Assembly (NCBI GenBank): GCA_030272585.1 | Contig: BSYQ01000011.1 | Location: 2,232,001-2,296,000, forward strand | Reading direction: 5' to 3' | DNA: 64,000 nucleotides | Source of the DNA: Bryopsis sp. KO-2023 | Taxonomy: Eukaryota; Chlorophyta; Ulvophyceae; Bryopsidales; Bryopsidaceae | Part shown: one piece after another, positions 46,284 to 63,400 of the stretch | Position numbering within the stretch: position 1 is the stretch's first letter | Layout: each line of letters begins with the position of its first letter | The notes under the pieces: generated by a model | The model's database searches: none | Told to the model about the DNA's origin: nothing | What the model saw: the letters and a program-made list of their open reading frames with translations, nothing else | Made by a program: the position numbers and the translations under genes

Positions 46284-47720
46284 CTTTCCGACAAACTTTT
46301 TTTTTTTCGTTTTGCGCGACGAAAGCAGTCACCGATGCGATAACGTGGGGATGTGCTGGGGTGGGCCCCCTCCCCCCCAAACAAAAAAAAGAACCCAGGA
46401 AAAAAAGAAAGAAAGACACAACCTCCGGAATCCTCTGAAGATGAGCAAAAAGCGAGGAAAAAAAAACGCGCAGAAGTTTAACAGGCCGCGCTGGAAAGAA
46501 GGGAAACACAGGAAAGAGGAAAAAAAGGAAAGCCTCGGCCCCAGCGGAAGATTCGCGAGGTTCTGTGTGTGACGAATGTACAGAAATTCGCCAGGTGCCA
46601 GTGATCGGCAATACGAAATTATTACGACAGCGTAATCAATAAATAGATAAATGAGGGGGAGGATTGTCAGACTGCAAAAAGGAGGCCATCACACCCCATG
46701 ATGCCAGGAAAAAAAAAAAAAAGTGGTGACAGAACCCGAACAAAAGTTAACTAATTTGACGACTCCTTTCATCCTCCGGGTTTTCGAGTCACTGACCACA
46801 CCTTTCCTCACCTGTAAATGAACGAAATGAAGTGAGTTATCACAAAAACAACTTAAAAAAAAAAAACTCAAAGCACTGGATGCATCTTCTGTCGCGCGAT
46901 CGGGCAGAATTTGAGGAAACAACTCCTAACTATGATATGAGCAAACCTCACCCCCCAATATTTTAAATTAAAAAAAATAGACTTCAGAGTTTTTTGTTCA
47001 ACTACAAAATCTCAAAACCGGCTGGTTGCACACACCGATTCTTTTCTTCTCCTCACCAGGAAAAAAGTCGTTTGCCATGGTCAGGCCCTTTTTTTTTCCA
47101 GTGGTGGAAAAAAATGATTTTCTGTTGCGAGAAATGCTGAATCGATCCACATCCAATTCCCAGCATCCACCAAAAAACTCTCCTCCTCGCTGCAATTTTC
47201 AGAAAGAATTTTTCCTACTGTCTGTCTGACTTCGTGAAATTGTCCAGATCTTCCTCCGTTCTGCTGCACCTTCTGTCGCTGCACACTATCAACAACAGCA
47301 AATGCAGATGGAAAATGGGGATGCTTTCATGACGGTGTGGCTTTTACTTGAACCATTTAGGTGAGATTCGGTTGCAATCAACCGCCAAGACTTCAACTTT
47401 CCAGTTTATTCCGTTTCCAGTTTATTCCGCAAGGTGTATCTTTCTTTACCAGGAAGTCCTGTTTTGAGCAAGATGGCAGCGAAAGTGAAAACAGCACTGG
47501 CTTTGGTGGTGCAATAAGATGCAGAATTCGTGTGGGTAAATCCTCTATGCATCATTCTTTTTTTTTTTACTTTTTTTTTTACAACTTATATTCCACTAAA
47601 TCTTGCAAAGAATCCCACACACAAACGGGAATTACAAAAACAAGAAACTACAACTAAGAATGGATTGCCTGACGCTTTCCTAAAATGGGAAAAAAAAACC
47701 GAACAAAGAAACAGCACTCG
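46284..47720. other. Unassigned stretch between the TPR and DNAJC17-like genes
   Basis: Two exon-like minus-strand pieces occur: about 46814-46730 after a TTTACAG acceptor (VRKGVVSDSKTRRMKGVV), and about 47284-47180 (QRQKVQQNGGRSGQFHEV). They could belong to one small gene, but neither a start codon nor matching phases could be fixed. Confidence 0.3.
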
Positions 47721-49862
47721 TTAAAACTCTGCAGCTTTCTTTTTCTTCATTTTGGCTAAAATCGCTTCCTCCATGCTCTTCAAATTAACAGATTCTCTAG
47801 TGCCAATTTTTTGACTGGTTTTCGACTGAGAAAAATTCGAGCCCAGACGACTATCCTCTTTTTTCGGCTCCCCCCCTTTCTGCATGCTTTCATTCCCTTC
47901 GGACATTAACCTAGCAGAAAACCCCTCAAATCCCAACCCATCGTTCAATTCCACATGTCTCACCACACTTTCCCCTTGTTCTTTGCTGGCCATCACCAGC
48001 AAAGCACTGCCCCCCTTCCGTTTTTTTTTTTTCGTCTTTTTCTCCTTTTTGTTTGACTTCATCACGACCGATTGAATGGAGCCCAAACCTGCAAACAATG
48101 CCATGAGTTCGTTTTCTGTGAAACTCGTTTCCCCATCCCAAGACAATTTCACCATCCTGGAAAGCTCCTCTGCATTCTTCTGGTGCAGTTGAGAACTGGA
48201 GTTGGAATTCAAATTCGAATTCGGGGCGTGAATGTGAGTGTGTTTTTGCGATTGAGTTTTCTCCAGTTTTTCTCTGAGGCGATCCAGCTCCGCCTTAAGG
48301 TTGGCTTTCAATCGAGTTTCTGCTTCTTGCTGTTCCAGGGACTCCCTCTCTTTTCGTTCCAGGTCAGACCTCATTTTTCGACGTTTTTCGGTTTGATGGG
48401 ACAGTCGTTCTTCCCGAGCTGCCCGGGCCCTGTCAGACAAAAAAAAAAAAAGCAACTCAGTAAATCATGAAACGAATGCTTAGCTTGACGTGTTTTTTTT
48501 TTGAGATGGAGTGCACAAGGCAATGTTTTTAAAAATGCTTTTTGTTGTGGAAGGAAAAATCACCAGAAAAAAAATAAATAATAAAATAATAATACTAATT
48601 TAAAAAAACGTTCTTGAGACGAGAGTGTCAAGGCGATAACCGGAAAAAATGCAACGGACAAAAAACATCGCCACTCGTGATGATACAGGGATTTTCCAAC
48701 TTCGTTTTTTCTTTTTTTTCTTTTTCTTTTTTGAAAATATCATGAGCATGAATTGTGTCCTTATGTTTTGTTCGACCCACATTATTGATCAAGGCGACAG
48801 CCTTTCGCTGAAAGACAGCATAACAAGAAAAATATAAAAAGATATATTGAACAGGTTACTGACCTGAGAAGGCCATCCAGAGCTCTTTTCGCACCCTCAT
48901 CGCTCAGCAGGTCATAAGCTTGTTGAATTTGAAGAAATTCTGTTCGGGAGGATGTTGAAAAAAAAAAAAAAACGTCACATTTCGTGTCACCTTGACAATT
49001 TTATGTTCAAATTTACGTACTTTTTCTTGCCCTCTCCCAAGATCTCAGGTACAAAAAAAAAAGAAAGCGCAGGTTTCTTCGATGCCTTTTTTTTTTTTTG
49101 AAAAGATTCATCGATCTCGCATGCTTGAAAATAAAAACAGAAGTTGAAACAAATATGAGCATCGACAGCCACCGAAAACAGCCAACCCCCCCCCCCCCCC
49201 CCCCCAAACTATTTTCAGAAAAAAAAGAAAGAAAGAAAAATCTCACCATTTCATTACCTTCGGGGTTGGCGTTCGGATTTTTATCTGGATGCTTTACCAG
49301 GGCTTTCTTCCTGTAAGCCTGCTCCCCAAGACACAGATGAGCTCATTTTATATATATATATATATATATTTTTTAAAGTATTTAGACAGGTCCAACACTG
49401 AACGGATTTAAAAAAAAAAAAACTAACATAAAATGTTACATCGAGTTGTTGCGAACGATTTCCCCATCTCAATATCCCTTAAAAGAAAAAAGAAACACTT
49501 GGTGCACGAATGTCAGACTCAATTTCACTCTTTTTTTTTACAAAATTTTGGTCAGATTTTTATTTCAGCACAGTCATAACCCCCCCCCCAAAGAAAAGGG
49601 ACCTTCTGCACCACTTGGCAGTATCACTGTTAATATTTAACCACCTGCTTTTTTTACCCACAGGGGAGAAAAAAAGCGACAAGCCTTAGGAATTCCGCTC
49701 CCCGACTTTTAATGAGCAAAGAGAGGAACGAGTGTCGGGAGGATCAAAAAGAAAACGCAACGCAGTCCAGAAAGCCCCCACCTTTTTTATCTCCGATTCT
49801 GTACTCTCGACGCCGCTTTCCAAACCCAGAAGCTCATAGGGGTTGCTGTTCACATCCATCAT
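47721..49862 (-). CDS. DNAJC17: DNAJC17/Cwf23-like J-domain and RRM protein
   Basis: Four exons, 49862-49782, 49318-49258, 48939-48864 and 48429-47721, keep phase and give 308 residues (human DNAJC17 has about 304). The J domain (about 1-75) includes NPYELLGL, the HPD motif in LVKHPDKNP and QQAYDLLSDEGAKRAL. A charged coiled coil follows (about 80-150). Then comes an RRM (about 160-240) starting RMVKLSWDGE and including GSALLVMAS, and a Lys-rich end. In yeast and animals these proteins act with Hsp70 in the nucleus, in spliceosome disassembly and splicing of specific introns. Two adjacent ATGs (49862, 49859) are possible; the open frame continues upstream without a better start. A role in splicing fits the intron-rich genome but is family inference. 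Confidence 0.88.
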
Positions 49863-50513
49863 GCAGTTCAGACCGCCCGTTTGAAAACTGGCACGGCCCC
49901 CTGTTCCCAGAATTTTCCGTCTGGGAAGATCTGTGTTAGTAATGGAAACGTGTGACAGGTTGGAGAGAAAAGAGTGAGTGAAAAGAGTGAGAGAAAGGAG
50001 TGAAAGAAAAGAGTGTAAGACAAAAAAAACACTCTTCAGAGAAACGACTCGAAAACCCATCCGTACAACCGGGATTCCGTGCAAAAATTAATATCGATTT
50101 TCTATCCCAAGCATGTATGATTTTGAACAGCTGATGGCGAGGTCAAGAAACGTCAGCTTGACATTTTGGGAAGATCAGGATACTTTGGCTCTGATACTTT
50201 GTTTCTGAAGAAAGAAATATTAATAATAATAAATGAATGAACGAATAATGAATGAAAAATTAAATGGCAGGGTCCATATCATCTCATAACTACAACCCTC
50301 AGCACAGGAGAGCCACCTTCAATGAGATCACAACAAAAGCACAGTGGGCAGGCGACACTGGACTTCCAGCCTCTATGTCAGACAATTGAATTAAAAACTG
50401 AATTGATCCTTATTACATCCCAGATGCTCTTTCGATTTTTTTTTATTATTTTTTTTCAGACACACACGTGTGTGTGCAAAACCCCCCACTGTTGGGCCTC
50501 CACTTAAAAAATT

Positions 50514-50540
50514 GATCAACCTTGCTATTCAAGGTTGATC
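50514..50540. terminator. Perfect hairpin just past the 3' end of the mutase gene
   Basis: GATCAACCTTG, a five-base loop, then CAAGGTTGATC: an 11-bp perfect stem, 74 bases beyond the stop codon of the mutase, so probably in its 3' UTR. Eukaryotic genes do not need such a terminator; an mRNA processing or stability role is only a guess. Confidence 0.3.
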
Positions 50541-50613
50541 GAGGGTGCGACTTTTTCAAGCGTGTCGAACGAGTATACCCGCGCGTTCCAGAAAAGTGAT
50601 TGGGAGGCAATTT

Positions 50614-54022
<3,409 letters not shown>

Positions 54023-54936
54023 GCCTTTCTGGAACGTGTAATACCTGCTCCATTGGTGCGTGTGAAATTGTGTAAGGATATTAGCTGGGAGCGAGAGTCT
54101 GATACAGACGAACGAGCCGGGACGGGCTGCAGAGGTGCGTTAACGGCTACAACCCCAAACAGGGCTAGGTTCAGCGTATATACGTCGCGTGCCTGAACGA
54201 GCTGACAAAGCCGCTCACTGTTGTCCACCAGTGGACTCTCATCCACAAGAACCCATAAACGAAGTCAGACTCGGCGACATCACAGTCCACATGATGATTC
54301 CCTTGACTTTTGCACCTCAGACCATCCGAGTGATGGATTGACCCAAAACCTGGTCTAAAACACCCCGAAAAATACCATTTCCTGGTCCAGATACCGCCGC
54401 GTCGCACGCGAACAGTTCATTTGAAGCACATCTGGACCAGGAAAGGGTATTTTTCGGGGTGTTCTACACCAGTTTTGAAAATGCGTCAGTCTTGCTTCCG
54501 TTCTCAAACTTTTTCTTACAATATCACATCGGAAAAAAGACAAGTTCCTCCCCGACCCATACCTCTTCTCTGCCCCCACTCCCTCTATGACTGAACCCGA
54601 TTACATACCTCGTACCTACCCACTCATACATTACCTCCTGTCCCTTTTTCCTTCCTCTTTTTCTCAGCCCCATCGTTACATAATGATTACCAAATCTCGG
54701 GTTTGCATTTTTGCTTGGTTTTCCTGCTGTCCAGACTGTCCCGTTCCACATCCGACAACATACCTCGGCTGACAAGTGATCCTACGATTCAGGGGTGTAC
54801 AATCCGATTCAGTAGACGTGTTCGATCAATCCTGCCCTGCTTTGTCTATTTAGCCCCACCGCTTTGTTCCCTCCACAAACACAAGGACTGGTACGCTGCG
54901 GCGAGAGGACGACGAGTGTTGGGAACGGTCGGGAAA
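54023..54936. promoter_or_regulatory. Shared divergent promoter region of mutase and dehydratase genes
   Basis: 914 bp between the two start codons. It contains a foldback repeat (54346-54478). A long open frame upstream of 54937 on the plus strand has no recognisable protein content. Confidence 0.5.
54346..54478. repeat. Foldback element in the divergent promoter
   Basis: The left arm AAACACCCCGAAAAATACC, then TTTCCTGGTCCAGAT, is matched by a reversed arm at 54430-54478 with few mismatches, around a roughly 38-base loop (about 133 bp in total). It looks like a small MITE; no target duplication was found. Confidence 0.75.
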
Positions 54937-57900
54937 ATGGTGTTGGGACAACCCAACGGGAACTCTGGCGGAAAAGATGCTTCGGATAAGAACTACCAAC
55001 CTCGGAACATATTGATCACGGGCGGGGCCGGCTTCATCGCATCCCACGTCGTTATCCGTATCGTCAACCGCTATCCTCAGTACAAGGTATGCCTTACCGA
55101 CGAAAAGGAGCAAATTGTGGGTCTAGCATTCAATGCCAGCTCCGACGAGGAGGATCGCTGTTCTGGTTTACCTCACTTCGGTTCGCTTTTCTTTCTGGAG
55201 CCGTTGAGGAGCCATTATCTTTCTTTTTTGGCATCGTTTTCGTGGTTTCCACCACCGGATCGTCTAAAGTCGACTTTGGCCCAGCATCATAGTCGTCGAA
55301 AATTCATTTTTCGGGCCCGGTCGAATGACGGGTCGTGTCGTGACAGGTGGTGGTGTTGGATAAGCTGGACTATTGCGCATCGTTGAAAAATTTGTCCAGC
55401 GTCGAAGGCAAGCCCAACTTCAAGGTATCCGACTGAAAAACAAAAAAAGACGTCACAAGAATGACCAGGACCGTCGATCGGAGGGTTGGTCGATCTCGAC
55501 ATCTGTCTTTCAAAGAACAAAGAGATATTTTATCTTTTTAACCTTTATTTTTGTTCCTCGAAGGGCAGAGGGTGGGGGAAAGTTGTGAACCTCTATATCC
55601 GCTGTTGAAAGTCAAACCCAGCAAAAAAAAAAGAACTGTTTCTCGCCAGCTTCCGAACTTTCCACCTCCTTTTTTTTGTTTCTTGTTTTTCTTATTCATT
55701 GAAAAAAAGTCACAGAAAATAACAGAAATATTTAAAAAAATTGGCTAAGGAAAGCTTGTTCTGTGGGTGGCTAGTTTGTGAAGGGCGACATTCAGTCCAG
55801 CGATCTCGTCAATTATCTGTTGAAGGGGGAGAATATCGACACGGTCATGCATTTCGCAGCCCAGGTGTTTTTTTCCGCTCCCTGATTTTCGATCCATAAC
55901 AATATTACATGAGAAAACGGAAGGACAATATATTTCATACCTTGGTGGAAAGGCACACCCTCCAATGCAGAAATTCCCGAACAGCATGCTGTATTTTCTC
56001 TGCTTTTGTAAACCGTGGCTGTTTACATCGGATGGAGGGCGTGACGTTAATTCAGTGGTGATTGAGTTTTTGTGGGTTGGTTTTTGTTGATTTGTTTTTT
56101 TAGACCCATGTGGATCACTCGTTCGGGAACAGCTTGGCTTTCACCATGAACAACACTTACGGGACTCACGTCTTGCTGGAGTGCAGCAGAGTGGCTGGAA
56201 CCATAAAAAGATTCATCAACGTCAGTACCGATGAGGTCTATGGGGAAACAAGCCTGGGCAAAGACAAAGGTCAGCATTTCTTGCTCTGCTTTTTTTGCTT
56301 TTTTTTTTTCCCAGTAGGGAAATGTTTCGTCGAGGGGGGAGGGACCCTCTCCCCTTGTCAATATTTTTGGTCGGGATCGACATACAACCTGGTCGAACTC
56401 AATTTTAAAACTCCCACCCTACCTGGCTTGATCATCGAAAGCAGGAACGGAAAGAAAAACAATAGATCCTTCGAGGAAGCACCGTTGAATTTTAAGCGAA
56501 TCGGAAGTTGGTCCAAAGATTCCATTCATGCAATTTCATTTTCAGGGTTGGGAGAGCACAGCAGCTTGGAACCCACAAACCCTTACTCCGCTGCTAAGGC
56601 TGGCGCTGAAATGATGTGCAAGGCTTACATGAATTCGTACAAGATGCCCATCATAGTGACAAGAGGGAATAATGTGTATGGTCCGCATCAATTCCCCGAA
56701 AAGCTGATCCCGAAATTCACTCTGCTTGGGAGCCAGGGTCGAGAATTGCCTATTCATGGTATGGTGTATTTTTTTTCTTACTTTTAACTCTTCTTTCCCC
56801 GAAGAAAGATGTTGGAAAGAAAAATCCTTCTTTTTTTTATGCTTTGAGCAGGATTTGAACCCATGTCACTCAACAAGCAGCAATTTGAGCTTTTTCTTGG
56901 ATACGATCAATAATCGATTGGTCACTGCCACCTGCCACCTATTTTCATACATATGCTTTTTTTTTGCTTTTTTTTTCCCTTTTTCCTCGATCAAGAAAGA
57001 GAAGGCATTTTTTTTCCTTCTCAACCACTCTAGAGAATATCCATCATGTCGGAATGTGAATGCTAATTTTTGACCACCCGTTTCCTGCTCGAAAACAGGT
57101 GATGGGCTGAACATCAGAAGCTACCTGTATGTGGAGGATGTAGCAGAAGCCTATGATATAATCCTGCACAAAGGAGTTACTGGCGACACATACAATGTCG
57201 GCACCCAAATCGAGCGATCTGTGTTGGATGTATGCGAGGACATCAGCAACCACTTCAATTTGCCCACCACCAAAATCAAATATGTAAAAGACAGGGCTTT
57301 CAATGACAGGTGGGGTGTTTGAACAGGGTGGCTGGTTCTGGAATAGCAGCGACAATTAAAGAAAATGGAGTGAAAATGAAAAAAACAACCAGCATCTGTC
57401 TCACCACCTCGTTATTATTAGGCAAATGAAAATTTATGATCGGCAAAGTTCGGGATTCTGGTGGCTCCACGTCCCTCTTCTTGTCGACAGTTTTTCTTCT
57501 GTGTTTTGAGAATCGGCTGATGTTCAAAAAATACGGCCAGTCGTAGTGGGGGGAAAGGGGCAATTTCTTTTTTGGGGGGGGGGAGGGCAGGAGGGGAGGA
57601 GGGAAGGGAAAACAGACCCCCCTTTGAACTTTTGCATCTTTTTTTCCCACTTCTTTTTTCTATGTGATGGGTAAGAAGAAGCATGAAATTTTTATGGGGT
57701 CCCTTTCCAGAATCGATTTTTTATTATTAGTACTATTTTTTATTTTTTTTTTGGGGGGGGGGAGAGGGAGTATCGATTTGACCTGACTTGGGATTTTTGC
57801 AGGAGGTATTTCATCGGATGCGACAAATTGGCGTCGCTGGGCTGGAAAGAAAGAACTTCTTGGGAGGAAGGCCTTGAAAAAACGATCAGTTGGTATCTGA

Positions 57901-58010
57901 AGCATGGATTTGAGTACTGGGATAAAGCCAACGTGGAAGCTGCTCTGGAACCGCATCCTCTGTTTCACCCCACCTCCACTGGTGGCCTCAGTGGAGGCCT
58001 CAGCAATTGA
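54937..58010 (+). CDS. UDP-glucose 4,6-dehydratase (RHM N-terminal-like)
   Basis: Removes water from UDP-glucose to give UDP-4-keto-6-deoxyglucose, the first step to UDP-rhamnose. Seven exons in phase: 54937-55086, 55347-55424, 55775-55864, 56104-56269, 56546-56758, 57099-57309 and 57803-58010, 371 residues. SDR-fold motifs: NAD-binding GGAGFIAS (29-36), VVLDKLDYCASLKNL, MHFAAQTHVDHSFGNS, the dehydratase triad in STDEVYGE, NPYSAAKAGAEM with the YxxxK pair, RGNNVYGPHQFPEKLIPKF, and RSYLYVEDVAEA. Similarity to the first domain of plant RHM1-3 is strong throughout. The C-terminal epimerase/reductase half of RHM is missing, so that step must be encoded elsewhere. The ATG 54937 is the last before the domain; an upstream in-frame ATG (54703) is possible but adds non-conserved sequence. 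Confidence 0.93.
56840..56930 (-). other. tRNA-like relic in a dehydratase intron
   Basis: On the minus strand GGTTCAAATCC (B-box-like) lies in a T-arm-like context, with an A-box-like TGGCAGTGACC upstream at longer than normal spacing. No full cloverleaf forms. Possibly a SINE head. Confidence 0.25.
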
Positions 58011-60024
58011 AAAGAACATCATTCAAGGGTTTGGAAATGTATTTTTTTTTTTTTTTTTTGGGGGGGGGGTAGGGGTAAAAGAGGGTTACATGTACAGGAG
58101 CAAATTTATTTGATGATTGATTGAACTGCTTTGAGGGGGAAAAAGACCAGTCACCTGGATGTTAGAAACAGACGAAAGGAAAATAGTCGGACCAGGTTGG
58201 AAAAGATTGGAAGGAAATGGAATGCGGTGTGTGTGTGTGGAGGCCTGGTTCTTATTCCTGTGTTTGTTTATGTGTTTTTGTTTTTCCCCCTCAATTGAAT
58301 GGGAAAAAAATCGAATAGGTTTTTTTGTTTTTTTTTTTTCTGATTTCCTTTTTTTGAGGGGGGGGTGAGAAAGGGGGATCTGCTCCTTTCTCTCTCAAAG
58401 AAAAATCCAAAAAAAAAAGAGAAAAAAAAGTACAGAGGAATGAAATTAAAACCCTTGGTAGAATTTTTTTTTTTTGGATTTGTTTTTTGAATTCTTTGGA
58501 AATCGATTTAGGCGAAGTCGTTAATGGGGGCAGTCTATTCTGGGATGAATTGGTGAATTAGATTGTGTGGTGCTGCCTTTTTTTTTTTCGCCCTTTGGGG
58601 AGGTGGTGGATAAGCATGACGGGCACTTTTCGGTTGATTGGAATTCAGATGGCTGCTTTTTAGGGTGAGGGGTAGAAAAAAAAAGGTTCTTGTGTTTGAA
58701 TATAGTGGTATCCTAAGTGGGATTTTTGATATCGGATGTGAGGGGGGGGGGGTTCATCATTGGAGGGTGTATACAAGATTTGTGGGCAATTAGATTCCTG
58801 GAAGGAGCATCAAGGAAGGGTGAATATGTAAAATTTCGTGATGGCCTCTTTTTTTTTTGCTTTTCTGTGACAAAACCCAAACATATATGCCTTTGATTCT
58901 ATGAACCCTGCCACGGAGTCGGGAGGAATTCGTGTCCAGCTGCCCTCAAAGGATTTCCAACCATCCCAACACTGTCAGCATAATAACGGACACTCACACT
59001 CTACAATCAGCTCAGCTATCCCCCCAAAAAAAATATTTAAAAAAGTTCTCTGCTGGGCTCAACGTGGCTGTTCAGGATGATGGGCAGAAATGATTCCAAA
59101 TTGGCCAGGAATAATTTCTGCCATTCGTGGATGATCAGCAGGAACGCTGGAGTGTGGGAAGAGAGCCTTTGTAAAACAGACCTACAGGCAGTATCCACTG
59201 TATCCAGCGTGCGCAGTATCCATCACCAAATGGTGAGTTTGGTTGTTTGCATGAACCACGCCTATTTTGATCCATGCACACCACTCAGATGCAACACGAA
59301 ACACATTCTGACACACTCAGGCCCTGAAGGATCAATTTCCAACCATCCCCACAGAATCATCCATCAATTAATTCCTTGCAAGAACCCCCAAATCATCCTG
59401 GAAGCCTACCAGACCCCTGAACGGACATGCACAGGAGCAACTCAATTGGTTCATGCAATTTTTGTTTGGTTTCAATTGATTCAGAGTGCCATTTAACCCT
59501 CGCAATCGCAATCCTACACTGGACTCGCTCCAATCAGCCGCCCAAAACGCTTCCTTTCGTTTTATTTCTTTTTTTTACACGCCTGGAAGAAGGTGACCCT
59601 GTCAATAAACTTCAAACGAACGTGAAATCACAGTGGGGAATGAGCCTCTTCACTCAAGGAACTTCCTTACCACTCGTCGAATCTTGCACAATGAAGAAAA
59701 CGACAATACTTTGGTGCCCTTGGATTGAACGAATGCTCCTTCCTTGTCGTTTGACAACACGTCAAATCACCCCTTCCACCCCCTGCCCGCCGCTTCTGGT
59801 GATAAATTCTGTTGGTTTATAGCCTCCAAAAATCGCCTTTGGGAAATATCAACACTTGAAAAGATTTGTGACTGGCGGCGCTGCCAATCGAAACACCGAT
59901 CGAAGCTCTTTTCGACTCTTTTCGATCAGATCGTTTCGTTGCGCCGCCTTGATCGGTTGTTTCGCTTCTGGAGGGACCATTCCCGTCTGAGGAACGTACA
60001 AACTTCTTAGAAGAAGAAGCGAAA
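58011..60024. other. Intergenic stretch
   Basis: Two kilobases without a supported exon: the 3' flank of the dehydratase (several T-then-G tracts near 58038-58070) and the promoter of the Cys-rich gene. An open frame at 59077-59496 has no splice support or recognisable content. Confidence 0.45.
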
Positions 60025-60412
60025 ATGGGTTCCGTCAGGCTGCCCATTGTCGTGAGCTGTCTGCTGATGTGCTTCAGTGTTGCGTTGGTGGCGGCCCAGG
60101 TGCGTTTTGCCGTGTTGCAGCATTTTTTGGGTGCTCTCTGATCGAACGATTTCTTCGTCTCGATCGATGGTCAGCGAAAGGCATGTTCCGATCAAAAATT
60201 GGCTCCTAACCTCACCACGATTCTTATCCGGCAAAAAACTTGAAACTGCTTCCCCCCAAGTCGAGAATCACGTCTCCAGGGAATCGATCACTGCGTGACT
60301 TACCCCGTTTTCAATTTTCGCAAACGTCACTTCAAAAAATAGTGAATTGTCGTGTGAACTTGGATCCTCAATAGATGCATCCACCGATCCAAGTCCTTTC
60401 CTCTTCCCCCCC

Positions 60413-60443
<31 letters not shown>

Positions 60444-63400
60444 AAGAAAAGAAAAAGAAGATTTTTTGTACGATTCAGCATTAATGATTAACTGTGTTGT
60501 TTGATGTCAGGAGTGCAACCCTGAAGATAAAGTTCCATACGAAACTCCGCTCAATGGTGATGAATGAAAATTGACCCTAACTTTCTTGCATAATTTTGAT
60601 TTTTGTTTTTTTGTCTTCTTGCACTGGTTTTGAAAAGAGGAAAACCAACATGTATATGTCTAACTACCTGCCTGTCGATTCGCTTTTGCTGGGAAAGAAG
60701 AACAAAAAGGGAGGAAAAGCAAGCAACTGATGAAAGGTTTCGGTTGAGTAAAGAGGGGGTTTCTTTTTTTTTTCTGGTGTTTTTTCAACAGCTGAGGAAT
60801 TCACTCCATTGCTTTCCTTGACTGTTCCTGAATCCTGTGGAGATTTTCAGCTGCCAGAGCTGTTGGTTTGTCAATCCGATGTGAACATCCAAGAAGGCTG
60901 CTGCGATCAAACTTGCAAGGATTTATTCGTGAAAGTATGTTTTTTTTTGGGGGGGGGGTAACTTTTAGACAAACTATGAGGAAGCAAGAATATGCCATTA
61001 TCTATTTTTGATAAATCAGAAGGAGAAAAAAAAACCCACTGTGTGGGAGTTTCAGAAAGAAAAAAAAAACGGCCCGACCAGAGGTCCTTTTTCATTTTGT
61101 ATTTCTTAATTCAAATATTTTGGATCGGAAATGACTACTACTCATGCGGTTCTTCAGTTATTTACATCATCCTCTATACTTTTTCTTTTTTTTTTTTAAA
61201 CTCTTGAAAGTAATAAAGGACAAAACCTTGATTCTATCGTAGGTAGGTTTTTTGTTATTCTTTTTTTTTGAATATTACTCTTCACAAGATTCTGAAAGCC
61301 CTGTGCATCTTCTGCACTGTGAAAATGATTGATATCGAAATGATCGACAATTTTAAAACATGTGTGCTGCTTCTGTGCATTTTTTTTTTTCAGGTGGAAA
61401 ACCAATGTTTGTCAGACATAGCCGCCTTAGTGTGCAAAGAAGGCTTCGAGAAGCTGATTCCCATCTTGTAAGGCAGCCATTCACTGCTCCCTTAAGAGAT
61501 TGTAAAATTCTAGATAATATAATATATTATGTATATTCTATTGTTCTTTAATGTATATTTAAAAATTAACAGAAATTAAAAAAAACGGAAGTCCTAGTAT
61601 AAGCCTGAAGAAGCATGGAAAATAAATTGAGGCTTTGTCAGGGGTTTGATTTTTCTGACATTTCAAAATGCAGTGCACACACACACACACAATTGCCCGA
61701 TGCAGATCTTTTCACGGCCTTTTGCAGTAGGCCGGCATTTTCGTGCAGTTAACCACCTCCCCCCCCCCCCCCCCCCCCCCCCAAAAAAAAAGAAAGGGAT
61801 GTGCTTTTCATACTTGGTTTCATCATCGAACCACTTTTTTTATTTAAATGTCAAAAGCCTTTTCTTTTTTTTTTTTTTTAATTTTCACTGAAAAAGAAAA
61901 AAACTACTGTTCTACTACTGTTCTAAATTGTTTTTTGGACACTCATTTTGATTTCAGATTGTGTGTGTGAATTCTTGTGTTTTTTTTTTTTGAAGAAACA
62001 ATTTGGCTCGCCGGTGTGACGATCAATATGAAGAGCTGGCATGTTCAGAAGCAGAAGGGGCTGGAACTGCTGAGTTGACTGCAGCTGCAGTAAGTTCTTG
62101 TGCAAGAGGTGTTTTTCACACAGATAAATATATAAAAAAATATATATTTATCATACAGTATTAAACTGATAAATTATAAGAATTTCTGCAACGGACTGAA
62201 ATTACCTGCCCTGTCATAAAACCTTTTTTTTTTTTTTTTTTAATTAAAAAAAGCGATGAATTTCAAAAAAGAATAATAGCAAAATTATATATATATTTCA
62301 AAGGATATGAATCAAACTTTTGATGTCTGTTTTCAAGCACTGGAAAACGATTTAAAAAATAGTAGTTAAAATCGGTGTATTTGGAAGCGTTAGTAGGCCT
62401 TACGTTTCATGACAAGGATTTTCCAACATCAACAATTGGTGTTGCATTGATATATATATATATATACATATTTAGTTTTTTTTTTTGAGTTTCAGTTATA
62501 TTGAATTGCATGTTGGTGTTCTGTTCAGGCAAATACAACAGGTGCTGACAGTGGCACTACCGCAGAAGAATGCACCCCCCCGGTTGTATCTGATGAGCCT
62601 TTCAATGGTAAGAAAAAATGCTCAGTATTTTTTGCATCGGAACGCATAAATGGGAATGTGAATGTATATATATGTGCACTGTGTGCTGTGCTTGAAATAT
62701 TCCAGAAGAGCTTGACAATGAAAAATTGTCGTTTGGAATGAAGAATCACTATCTATGAAAAATTCCAAAAAACTAAAGTTCTGTTTGGCTGCATTTCATG
62801 AATAGAACGTTTTTATTTGGCTGCATTCCATCAATAGAACGTTTTCCCGCTCACTCGCGAACTGTTTTTTTTTCGCCTGCCCCTTTTTTTCTTAATCGAG
62901 TCCATCTGTCAATGTCTTTTTCGAATTTTTTACTAAGTTCTGGTTAATCAGGATTTTTTTTTTTTTTTTTTCAATTGCTTTCATTTCGTTCATCGTGAAA
63001 TTTTTCATCATTTTTTTTTTTCCTTCCCTATCTGCAGCCACTGCTTTGCTTCCGTTGGCGACTTTAGCAGTTCCAGAGAGTTGTGGCAATTTCAGCACCA
63101 CCAGTCTGCTTGGTTGTCAGCAAGAAATAAATATCGAGGAAGGATGCTGTGCTGAACAATGCAAAGACGTTTTTGCACAAGTCAGTGTGATTCAAAGGAT
63201 CAATTAAATGAGTGTGGAAAAAGATGAGTTAAAAATTGAAAAACCACAAAAAAAAAAACTGGGGAAAGCATTCATCTTTGAAGCCGATTCGTTTTGCAAC
63301 TCTTTGACTTTTTTCCTTGCTTGCTTGCTTTTTTTTTTTTTTTAAGAGTAAGTTAGAACATCAAATGTTTCTTCAGAAAGGTCTTGCAAAGATCAGGAAA

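Noticed and set aside
59077..59496. 139-codon open frame upstream of the Cys-rich gene
   Set aside because: No recognisable protein features, and codon usage looks like intergenic DNA.
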